Source: an uncultured Erysipelotrichaceae bacterium
GTDB taxonomy: Bacteria > Bacillota_I > Bacilli_A > Erysipelotrichales > Erysipelotrichaceae
Length of the DNA stretch: 18,304 bases
Direction: 5' to 3'
NCBI GenBank assembly: GCA_934675465.1
Contig: CAKUQM010000036.1
Coordinates: forward strand, 1-18,304
Below the pieces are notes generated by a model. It was not told the DNA's origin. It saw only the letters and a list, made by a program, of their open reading frames with translations, and did not search any database. Positions 1 to 6,857 of this stretch are shown here, piece after piece. The first letter of the stretch is position 1. Every line of letters starts with the position of its first letter. A program made the translations under genes and the position numbers.

Positions 1-521
1 CCACTTACACTATATACATTCTTTTTTATCAATGAAAAAGCATTTACAGCTAAAGCAATAGCCATAAATTGTCTCGTGCCATTCATACTTTCATAAAACA
101 AAGTTAACGCAAAAAATAAAATGCATGATAATAAATAATTATTAGATTCTTTTTTGATAAATATAAAAAATCCAAGAGATATTATAAGTGCGTTTGTAAC
201 AAATAATAGTTGCTGATTGTACACGAATCTTGTAATAAAGTAATGCAACCCTACGTAAACGACAGCACTAGGAATGGTAGATTCTTTTAAAGCCTCTCCG
301 TAAGAATGAGATTCAGCAATTCTTTTATACATATTATAATACGTTGAGGCATCCGTACCGACTGTATACTTTCTAAGGGCCATTGTTAATCCAAACATAA
401 AAAAGCATAAGGCTAAATAGATGACTTCACCATTGATTCTTTTATGAGTAACCTTAAGTATAAAGTCCTTAAACAACCATAAAAAAATTACAAAAAATAA
501 TTCAATAAAATAAATATACAT
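1..521 (-). CDS. EpsG/Wzy-like polysaccharide polymerase, C-terminus cut by window edge
   Basis: The reading frame opens at an ATG at 521 and stays open to base 1, so 173 codons of the N-terminal part are visible. A plausible ribosome site (AAGGTG) lies about a dozen bases upstream, inside the end of the GT2 gene, with only 6 bases between the two genes. The protein is very hydrophobic, with several predicted membrane segments (about residues 3-20, 35-49, 110-122, 138-148). It carries the EpsG-family signature R50-x4-GTD(55-57)-x3-Y61 and a second conserved arginine in GTRQF (148-152). EpsG proteins are membrane proteins of the Wzy-like class thought to polymerise lipid-linked repeat units at the outer face of the membrane. 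The position downstream of an initiating transferase, a chain-length protein and glycosyltransferases fits that job. The family call is good; the exact polymer is unknown. Confidence 0.8.
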   Translation of the reverse strand, partial: MYIYFIELFFVIFLWLFKDFILKVTHKRINGEVIYLALCFFMFGLTMALRKYTVGTDASTYYNMYKRIAESHSYGEALKESTIPSAVVYVGLHYFITRFVYNQQLLFVTNALIISLGFFIFIKKESNNYLLSCILFFALTLFYESMNGTRQFMAIALAVNAFSLIKKNVYSVS

Positions 522-527
522 AAATCT

Positions 528-1478
528 TTACACCTTGATTATTTCATTTACTATAACTAAAGCTTTTTTATGAAAAATGCATAATAAAGCAGCAATTCTA
601 TTTTTATTTCTACATTTTTTGTTTTTAAATATATTGATCTTGGATTCATTAATATATTCAGAAATTCTTAAATACTCATCATAATTTGTTTTTTTAATAT
701 CTTTATTAGAAAGAAAAACTTGACAATAATCACTAAATTTTTTCGATTCCGCTGCTGGTACCAAATTTGGATAAAACTTTTTACAGAAATTAACATAATT
801 ATCCGCAGCATCTAGTTCATCAATACTAGCTTGACCAAAAGTATGCATTATACTGCCTTTTCTCTGCAAATAATAATATAAAGGCTTAGTTGTTACTGCT
901 ACTTTTTCAACTGATACATAATACTTATATGTTGTGAATTCATCTTCGTGATATTTTCTAAAAGGAAATGGATACTTTTTTGCTATTTCGATTGGTAACA
1001 GCATTGCACAAGCGCTACTATCTAAATTATTTTGATATAGCATATTTTCTAAAGCTTCTATTCCTGAGTAAACATATTCTTTATTATAATTATTATTGAT
1101 TCTAGGATTTTCACCCTCTAAAAAGGTTTCTATTCCAGCAACAACTATATCAACATCATATTTTTGTTGCATCGCCATCATAGTTTCTAGATAATCATTA
1201 GCAACATAATCATCACTATCTATGAAAGTGACAAAAGATCCTTTGGCAATCTTTAAACCAGAATTTCTAGCATCAGACAAACCACCATTTTGTTTATGCA
1301 AAACTACTATCCTGTCATCATTAGTTGCATAATCATCACATATTTTAGGACAATTATCCGGTGATCCATCATCAACTAGTATTAATTCAAAATCGGAATA
1401 GGTTTGAGTTAGTATGCTTCTAACGCAATTATCTAAATATTTTTCAACCTTGTATACAGGTACTATTACACTAATCAT
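528..1478 (-). CDS. GT2 family glycosyltransferase of the polysaccharide operon
   Basis: A 316-aa GT-A fold transferase. The N-terminus MISVIVPVYKVEKYL is the classic start of the family. The nucleotide-binding VDDGS lies at residues 35-39, the GGLSDARN loop at 65-72, and the metal-binding DSDD (the DXD site) at 87-90, followed by the usual acceptor-side region. No membrane segment is evident, so it probably acts on undecaprenyl-linked sugar at the cytoplasmic membrane face. The start is fixed by a strong AAGGAGGAG site just upstream. The gene overlaps the preceding GT4 gene by 8 bases, indicating translational coupling in one operon. Donor and acceptor sugars cannot be told from the sequence. 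The lysine/asparagine-rich C-terminus (from about residue 280) is typical of AT-rich genomes and not informative. Confidence 0.9.
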   Translation of the reverse strand: MISVIVPVYKVEKYLDNCVRSILTQTYSDFELILVDDGSPDNCPKICDDYATNDDRIVVLHKQNGGLSDARNSGLKIAKGSFVTFIDSDDYVANDYLETMMAMQQKYDVDIVVAGIETFLEGENPRINNNYNKEYVYSGIEALENMLYQNNLDSSACAMLLPIEIAKKYPFPFRKYHEDEFTTYKYYVSVEKVAVTTKPLYYYLQRKGSIMHTFGQASIDELDAADNYVNFCKKFYPNLVPAAESKKFSDYCQVFLSNKDIKKTNYDEYLRISEYINESKINIFKNKKCRNKNRIAALLCIFHKKALVIVNEIIKV

Positions 1479-2589
1479 TCTCCTCCTTTTTTAAGGCCTC
1501 TAAATAATAATTTTGTAATCTAATAGCTTCAGATTTACTATCAAAACCAGCTCTAGAGACTTCTTTAGCATGACTTTTTCTAATAGGTATGTTCTTCTTC
1601 ATGCTTAAAATAATCTCATCAGCCCATTTATCAACATTTTCATCTAAACTTATAAAATGTCCGAGTTCACAGGCATTTGCTTCTTTTGTAATTTCTGTGG
1701 AAAAAAACATTGGTAAGCCACAGCTTTCGGCTTCTAAACCAACTACAGGAAGACCTTCATACAAGGAAGGAAGTATAAAACAATCCATAGCATTATAGAA
1801 TTGTTGTATATCTTCTCTCCTACCTAAATAAAAAACCTGATCAGTTATTCCAAGTTCACTAATTTTGTTCATCATGTCTTTTTTTAACTCGCCATCACCT
1901 ATCAAACATAAAACGGCATTGGGTTCTTTTCTTGCTACAGCTCCAAATATTTCAATCATGTGAACGGAATTTTTTTGTGCTGTAAAACGGCCTATATGTC
2001 CTACAACATACTTATTCTCCCAGCCATATTCTTTTCGAGTTCTTTCCCTAACATCTTTATTAAAAGAGTTAAACTCTGTATTAATTACAGTTTTGAACAC
2101 ATCTACTTTTCCCTTATCAAAAAGTTTATTACCAAATTGCCATCTACCGCAATCCTCACCACAAGCCATATAGTAATTAGCAAATAATTTTGACATTGGA
2201 CGAAGTATCTTTTTCAAAACAGTTTTCCAATCACCATCATGTGCCATAGATAAACTTTCAGAAATTCTAACCGGGACGTCACAAAGTTTAGCAACAAACA
2301 TCGGAAAAACATTCATAGTGCTATTATATGCATGAACAATTGGGTAATTATTTTCTTTAAATATTTTTTTCATGGCGGACATATTTTTAAATATATGCTG
2401 ATAAGGAGGGATAATATAAACTCTTCCACCTAACTTTTCGATTTCTTCATAAGGAATAGCTTTAGAATCTTTATCACATATGAAATCAAATTGTACTTCG
2501 TTTCTATCTATATGACGATAATATTCCATAATCAGATTCTTTTTACCGCCAGAATCCATTTTTCCAACAACAATAGCAATTCTTATCAT
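1471..2589 (-). CDS. GT4 family glycosyltransferase (EpsF-like)
   Basis: A 372-aa GT-B fold retaining glycosyltransferase. The N-terminal domain begins with a beta strand and a glycine-rich acceptor loop (MDSGGKKN, 11-18), resembling EpsF-type enzymes of exopolysaccharide clusters. The C-terminal donor domain has HIGRF at 198-202 with R201 and K206 as the expected phosphate-binding pair, and the EX7E motif E278-GLPVVGL-E286 within the YEGLP...GLP segment. It should transfer a nucleotide-activated sugar to the growing lipid-linked repeat unit. An AAGGAA site precedes the ATG at 2589, 12 bases after the aminotransferase stop, and its 3' end overlaps the GT2 gene. Family assignment is firm; the sugar specificity is not visible. 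Confidence 0.9.
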   Translation of the reverse strand: MIRIAIVVGKMDSGGKKNLIMEYYRHIDRNEVQFDFICDKDSKAIPYEEIEKLGGRVYIIPPYQHIFKNMSAMKKIFKENNYPIVHAYNSTMNVFPMFVAKLCDVPVRISESLSMAHDGDWKTVLKKILRPMSKLFANYYMACGEDCGRWQFGNKLFDKGKVDVFKTVINTEFNSFNKDVRERTRKEYGWENKYVVGHIGRFTAQKNSVHMIEIFGAVARKEPNAVLCLIGDGELKKDMMNKISELGITDQVFYLGRREDIQQFYNAMDCFILPSLYEGLPVVGLEAESCGLPMFFSTEITKEANACELGHFISLDENVDKWADEIILSMKKNIPIRKSHAKEVSRAGFDSKSEAIRLQNYYLEALKKEEND

Positions 2590-2601
2590 TTAAATTTCCT
2601 T

Positions 2602-3732
2602 CTATCTTGTAAAAAATTCTATAGTTTTTTCAATTACTTTTTCCAAGTCTTCTTTAGCCATATTGTAATACATAGGCAATCGAACCAATCTATCACTATC
2701 ACTAGTTGTATGTTCATCAATACCGTTAAATCTACCAAATTTTAGTCCGGCAGGAGCACTATGAAGCGGAACATAATGGAAAACACACAATATATCATTT
2801 TCCTTCATAAATTTAATATACTCTTGTCTAGTATCAAGATCCTTAGCTTTAATATAAAACATATGAGCATTATGAACACAGTCTTTTGGAATAGTTGGAA
2901 GTTCAATAACGCCTTTATCTTTAAGAGGTTTAAAAGCTTCATAGTAAGTTTTCCAAGTTTCTAAACGATTGTCATTTATTTCATCAGCCATTTCCAACTG
3001 AGCCCATAAATATGCAGCATTTAAATCAGATTGTAAATACGAATCACCAAAATCAACCCAATTATATTTAGCAACTTGACCTCTAAAAAATTGAGCTCTA
3101 TTAGTTCCTTTTTCTCTTAATATTTCAGCCTTTTCAATATAATCGGCATTATTAATTAAAATAGCACCACCTTCTCCAGCGGAATAATTCTTTGTCTCAT
3201 GAAAAGAGTAACATCCAAAATCGCCAATGGTTCCCAAAGCTCTACCTTTATATGTAGACATAACACCTTGAGCCGCATCTTCAACAACCATTAGATTATA
3301 TTTTTTTGCTATTTCCATGATTTTATCCATTTCACAAGCTACGCCCGCATAGTGAACAGGACAAATTACTCTCGTTTTATCAGTGATGGCTTCTTCAATC
3401 TTATTTTCATCAATATTCATTGTATCAGGACGAATATCTACAAAAACTAATTTGGCACCAGCCAATACAAATGAGTTTGCTGTGGATGAAAAAGTGAATG
3501 AAGGCAATATAACTTCATCACCAGGTTGTAAACCGCATAGAAGTGCAGCCATATCCAAAGCAGTAGAACCACTTGTTGTTAATAATGCCTTTTTAGTACC
3601 AAATTTTTCTTCTATCCACGCATCACATTTTTTTGTAAACGGACCATCACCACAAATTTTATGGTTTTCAACCGCTTCTTTCATATAATCAAATTCTTTT
3701 CCTGTAAATGGAGGGATATTAAAATGTATCAT
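2602..3732 (-). CDS. wecE: dTDP-4-amino-4,6-dideoxygalactose transaminase, WecE-like
   Basis: A 376-aa PLP-dependent aminotransferase of the DegT/DnrJ/EryC1/StrS family. The PLP lysine is K181 in SFHETKNY, the aspartate contacting the ring nitrogen lies in VVEDAAQG (149-156), and the SGSTALDMAA segment (54-63) forms the phosphate-side loop. Length and many segments (for example CGDGPFT, FVDIRPDTMNIDE, PVHYAGVACEMD, REKGTNR, NAHMFYIK) closely follow my recollection of enterobacterial WecE, which aminates dTDP-4-keto-6-deoxyglucose with glutamate to give dTDP-4-amino-4,6-dideoxygalactose (Fuc4N). This suggests a Fuc4N-type residue in the polymer. The acetyltransferase WecD and the RmlA/RmlB steps are not in this window. 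The ribosome site (GAAAGAAG) is weak; a 66-base gap separates it from the preceding gene. Specificity is inferred from similarity. Confidence 0.85.
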   Translation of the reverse strand: MIHFNIPPFTGKEFDYMKEAVENHKICGDGPFTKKCDAWIEEKFGTKKALLTTSGSTALDMAALLCGLQPGDEVILPSFTFSSTANSFVLAGAKLVFVDIRPDTMNIDENKIEEAITDKTRVICPVHYAGVACEMDKIMEIAKKYNLMVVEDAAQGVMSTYKGRALGTIGDFGCYSFHETKNYSAGEGGAILINNADYIEKAEILREKGTNRAQFFRGQVAKYNWVDFGDSYLQSDLNAAYLWAQLEMADEINDNRLETWKTYYEAFKPLKDKGVIELPTIPKDCVHNAHMFYIKAKDLDTRQEYIKFMKENDILCVFHYVPLHSAPAGLKFGRFNGIDEHTTSDSDRLVRLPMYYNMAKEDLEKVIEKTIEFFTR

Positions 3733-3798
3733 TTTTATTCTTCTTTCTTTTTAATTACTTTTATATATAATACCAACAAAATTAATGAATCTAAAACG

Positions 3799-5112
3799 TC
3801 ATTCGACAACTATCGAATATACATTAGTTACTTTAAGATCATTAAGCTTATTCTTTTCTTCCTTAATAGTCTTATAAGAACTCTTATTACATTTTGCTAA
3901 TAAAATAACACTATCTACACTGTCTAATACATTAACTGCACTAGAATCAGTTAATAAACTTCCACAAGATATAATCTCTACATTCTTTAATAATTTCTTT
4001 AAATTAGAAACAATGTCTTCTTTGATACAATCTTCTAAATCACCACTTAATAAAATCTTACTTGTTTTACCATATGCCTTAATATTAGAAACTAATAAAT
4101 CATAATCATTGATTGTAGGTCTTTTCTCCAACTTGTTAATCCAATTAATATACTTGCTATTGGTCTTAGTAAAAGTTAAATCACCTAACACTTTAATCTT
4201 AGCCTTACCTTTAAATTCATTAGCTGAATATACTTTATCACTAAAGATAAATGCCAACGCATAATAAACACACATCACAAAGAAGATACCAACGAAGCCT
4301 ATTACTCCAAACTTGATAAATGATTTCTTAAAAGAAGTATTTTCTGGCTCGTTCAATGCACTAAGCTCACTTTTAACTTTATTCAAACTCTCAATATAAG
4401 TATCAATTACGGTTAATTTATTTTGTTGAATTGAAACAATATTATTATTTGCTCCCTGATATGTAGTCTCTGAAATCTTGGTCAAGTTATTTTCTGCAAT
4501 ACTAGAAGAAATTTCATCATTATAAGACAGTAAAACATCTTCTAGATCATGTAACATATCCAAAGCATCTTTTTCATTGTCGTAATAGACATTTACATCA
4601 ATCATATAATCATGAGTTGTCACAGAAATATAATCGTTTATAGAATCTAATCCAATATTATATTTTTTGGCAAGATTATTCAAAACATTACTACTAGTAA
4701 TCTTATTAATATAAGTGTTTATAACTGTAGAAGTATAATCATGATTTTGATAAGTAGAACTAGGAATAACTTGATAACCAGTATCCACCAAATAAAGAGC
4801 TTTAGCTTGAATAGAATTTTCTGTATTTAAATCAAAAAAAGAACTATTCTCAACATAATTACTTAAATCATTAGTAATTAAATCAATCTTCTTATCCAAA
4901 ATCTCTTTAGAAGCTAAATATGTTTCCATACTAGTTGCATATTCCTCTTCATTAACCCTAGACTTCTTATAACCTAACAAACCGCCTAGAACTAGTCCTA
5001 CAACAATACTTACAATAAGCATCTTCTTAAGGTGTCTAAATACATAAGCAATTAAATCAACTAAACTAATTTCTTCCTCTTCTTCATAATAATTGTAGTT
5101 GTTAGTATCCAT
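3799..5112 (-). CDS. Wzz/YveK-like chain-length protein with degenerate BY-kinase-like tail
   Basis: A 437-aa membrane protein of the polysaccharide co-polymerase type. There are two membrane segments, at about residues 30-48 and 267-290, with an extracytoplasmic, helix-rich stretch between them, the Wzz topology. The acidic N-terminus is cytoplasmic. After the second membrane segment comes about 145 residues of cytoplasmic tail. From 335 to 437 it aligns by eye with a bacterial tyrosine kinase (CpsD/Wzc C-terminal) fold: DYDLLVSNIK like the usual Y-R-L-R-T-N helix, SKILLSGDLED where the strand and Walker A loop should be, and SVDSVILLAKCNKSSYK like the late strand and following helix. The Walker A GxGKT is absent, so no kinase activity is expected. 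It probably controls chain length with the polymerase. It overlaps the preceding gene by one base (TAATG). Confidence 0.8.
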   Translation of the reverse strand: MDTNNYNYYEEEEEISLVDLIAYVFRHLKKMLIVSIVVGLVLGGLLGYKKSRVNEEEYATSMETYLASKEILDKKIDLITNDLSNYVENSSFFDLNTENSIQAKALYLVDTGYQVIPSSTYQNHDYTSTVINTYINKITSSNVLNNLAKKYNIGLDSINDYISVTTHDYMIDVNVYYDNEKDALDMLHDLEDVLLSYNDEISSSIAENNLTKISETTYQGANNNIVSIQQNKLTVIDTYIESLNKVKSELSALNEPENTSFKKSFIKFGVIGFVGIFFVMCVYYALAFIFSDKVYSANEFKGKAKIKVLGDLTFTKTNSKYINWINKLEKRPTINDYDLLVSNIKAYGKTSKILLSGDLEDCIKEDIVSNLKKLLKNVEIISCGSLLTDSSAVNVLDSVDSVILLAKCNKSSYKTIKEEKNKLNDLKVTNVYSIVVE

Positions 5113-6536
5113 TACATTACCTCATTCTTACTCTTTCTAACAAATATAACTTTAATAGTCTTTAAAACAATCTTTATATCCAAACCAATATGCCAGTTCT
5201 TGATATACTCACTATCTAATCTTACAACCTCTTCAAAGTCTGTAATCTCATTTCTACCTGACACCTGCCACATACCAGTAATACCGGGTTTAATACTCAT
5301 TCTAATTCTATGTCTTAAATCATACTTTTCCCATTCATTAACAGTAGGAGGACGAGTACCAACTAAAGACATATCTCCCTTTAACACATTAAAGAACTGT
5401 GGAAATTCATCCAAAGAAGTCTTTCTAATGAAATTACCAATACCAGGAATAATACGTGGATCATTCTCCACCTTAAACATCATTCCATCCTTTACTCTAT
5501 TCTGTGATTCTAATTCTTTTAAATGAGCTTCAGCATCAGGAATCATACTTCTAAACTTATACATATAGAAATGTCTACCATTCAATCCAATTCTCTCTTG
5601 TTTATAGAAGATAGGACCCTTAGGAGACTTGATTTTAATAATAGGACCTATAAATATTGTAAGTATTATCGTAATTAATGAGCCAATAACACCACCAATA
5701 AAATCCATCATGGCTTTTCTAAAGATTTGCTTATTAGATCTTTCCTTAACACAACTTGTTAATACTGGTTCACCCAAAAAACTCTCTACATTTTGATCTT
5801 GACCAATTAAAGCTTTTACCTTAGATAATCTTAAATGAGTAGTAACACCCATTAAAGCCAAACCATTTAGTATCTCATTAGGAACCTTATCATATCTTAA
5901 TTCAAAATAAACACTGTCAACCCAATTAGCACAAACATAAGACAAAAGATCTTCTTCATGACACAAAACCTTATATCCTTTATACTCTTCTATGCTATTA
6001 TCACCAAACAAGCACAATCCAACAATGTCGTAAAATTCAAAGTTAGAAACAGTTATATCCTTAATACATCCTTCTAATCTATCAGGTTCAGTAACAACTA
6101 ATACCCTAACCCCATTAGTACCTTTAAAATTTTTAACTTTTTTCTTTAAACTATTAATATACAAAATATCTACAATACAAGTTATCACAACAAAGATTAC
6201 ATATTGTAAAGCTACATAAAGTCTAGAGATACTTGCACCCTCTTTAATCGCAAACAACAAAACACTAACCAAAGCCAATTGTAAGAAACCAAAAATAACT
6301 ATTCCATAACAAATTGAAAAGTTATTTCTCTTCAATATATCTTCATATGGATTATAAAAATAGTTAATAACTACATATGACAACATCTCATAAGTAAATA
6401 ATAATTTATAAATCTCAGAAGATAAAACCACTTCTGGCAATTGTCTTATACAATTAGATAGAAAAAAGGTGCATATTAGACACACTGCACCTATTATAAA
6501 AAAATCAAAATGTTTAAAATAACCCTTTTTACGCAT
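5112..6536 (-). CDS. Undecaprenyl-phosphate sugar phosphotransferase (WbaP/CpsE type), first gene of operon
   Basis: A 474-aa polyprenyl-phosphate hexose-1-phosphate transferase that would start each repeat unit by moving sugar-1-phosphate from a UDP-sugar onto undecaprenyl phosphate. Four predicted membrane helices fill residues 1-130, then a cytoplasmic Rossmann-like domain (about 142-265), then the catalytic domain with its re-entrant membrane helix (277-300). Catalytic-domain motifs are KFRSM (327-331), the Asp-Glu pair in SLDEFPQ (D376, E377), GTRPP (393-397) and GITGMWQVSGRN (418-429). The frame is open further, to a TTG at 6560, but the ATG at 6536 has AAGGGG four bases upstream and yields a normal N-terminus, so I start there. 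The sugar is not determined by the sequence. It leads the operon after a roughly 150-base leader. Confidence 0.9.
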   Translation of the reverse strand: MRKKGYFKHFDFFIIGAVCLICTFFLSNCIRQLPEVVLSSEIYKLLFTYEMLSYVVINYFYNPYEDILKRNNFSICYGIVIFGFLQLALVSVLLFAIKEGASISRLYVALQYVIFVVITCIVDILYINSLKKKVKNFKGTNGVRVLVVTEPDRLEGCIKDITVSNFEFYDIVGLCLFGDNSIEEYKGYKVLCHEEDLLSYVCANWVDSVYFELRYDKVPNEILNGLALMGVTTHLRLSKVKALIGQDQNVESFLGEPVLTSCVKERSNKQIFRKAMMDFIGGVIGSLITIILTIFIGPIIKIKSPKGPIFYKQERIGLNGRHFYMYKFRSMIPDAEAHLKELESQNRVKDGMMFKVENDPRIIPGIGNFIRKTSLDEFPQFFNVLKGDMSLVGTRPPTVNEWEKYDLRHRIRMSIKPGITGMWQVSGRNEITDFEEVVRLDSEYIKNWHIGLDIKIVLKTIKVIFVRKSKNEVM

Positions 6537-6540
6537 ATTT

Positions 6541-6546
6541 CCCCTT
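6541..6546 (-). promoter_or_regulatory. Ribosome binding site deciding the start of the sugar phosphotransferase
   Basis: AAGGGG on the minus strand, four bases before the ATG at 6536. It favours this ATG over the upstream in-frame TTG at 6560, which has no comparable site. Confidence 0.7.
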
Positions 6547-6587
6547 ATTCCATGACTCAATTAACCAATACATATTCAACCAAAAGT

Positions 6588-6632
6588 GTATAAAAATCCT
6601 AGCTCATATTAAATGAACCTGTATTTTTATAC
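6588..6632 (-). promoter_or_regulatory. Large leader hairpin upstream of the polysaccharide operon
   Basis: GTATAAAAAT (minus strand, 6632-6623) pairs perfectly over 10 bp with ATTTTTATAC (6597-6588). The 25 bases between them form a further inner stem, GGTTCAT against ATGAGCT, with two G-U pairs and a 5-base loop, so the whole 45-base block can fold into one long interrupted hairpin. It lies in the leader between the upstream promoter candidate and the first gene. No U-tract follows it directly, so it is not an obvious terminator. It could be an attenuation, antitermination or mRNA-stability element. Function is not known. Confidence 0.5.
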
Positions 6633-6655
6633 CACTTCGACACTAATCATCTCAA
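6626..6655 (-). promoter_or_regulatory. Second candidate promoter of the polysaccharide operon
   Basis: TTGAGA (6655-6650) and TATAAA (6631-6626) on the minus strand with 18 bases between them. The -10 box coincides with the left arm of the leader hairpin, so use of this promoter would start the RNA inside or after that arm and abolish the hairpin. In AT-rich DNA such matches arise by chance, so this is weaker than the upstream candidate. Confidence 0.3.
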
Positions 6656-6692
6656 AAATCAAGGCTGAGTCATGACAAATATTTACCAATAA

Positions 6693-6720
6693 ATTATAAC
6701 ATCACAAAAGCTAATGTCAT
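6693..6720 (-). promoter_or_regulatory. Candidate sigma-A promoter of the polysaccharide operon
   Basis: ATGACA (6720-6715) and a perfect TATAAT (6698-6693) on the minus strand, spaced by 16 bases. A transcript from here would have a leader of about 150 bases before the ATG at 6536, containing the 45-base hairpin. The rest of 6537-6857 holds only this, the second promoter candidate, the hairpin, and the terminator of the upstream PTS operon. Confidence 0.5.
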
Positions 6721-6799
6721 AATTCAGGCACCTTATTTTAACTCATTTGAATATTATATTAAATAATGTGAAACAAGATACAAGCTTTCCAAAACCATC

Positions 6800-6823
6800 A
6801 AAAAAGACCGATTACTCGATCTT
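6800..6823 (-). terminator. Rho-independent terminator of the PTS operon
   Basis: On the minus strand AAGATCGA (6823-6816), loop GTAA, TCGGTCTT (6811-6804): 8 bp including one G-U pair, running directly into a T-tract ending at 6800. It lies 34 bases after the regulator stop codon. Its arms are nearly the same as those of the terminator at 13485-13517. Confidence 0.8.
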
Positions 6824-6857
6824 AATTGAATTTATTTAATTATTTTTATTGTTTTAG

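Noticed and set aside
1589..5526. Plus-strand open frames of 65-108 codons opposite the polysaccharide genes
   Set aside because: They are shadows of well-supported minus-strand genes, with no recognisable products or ribosome sites.
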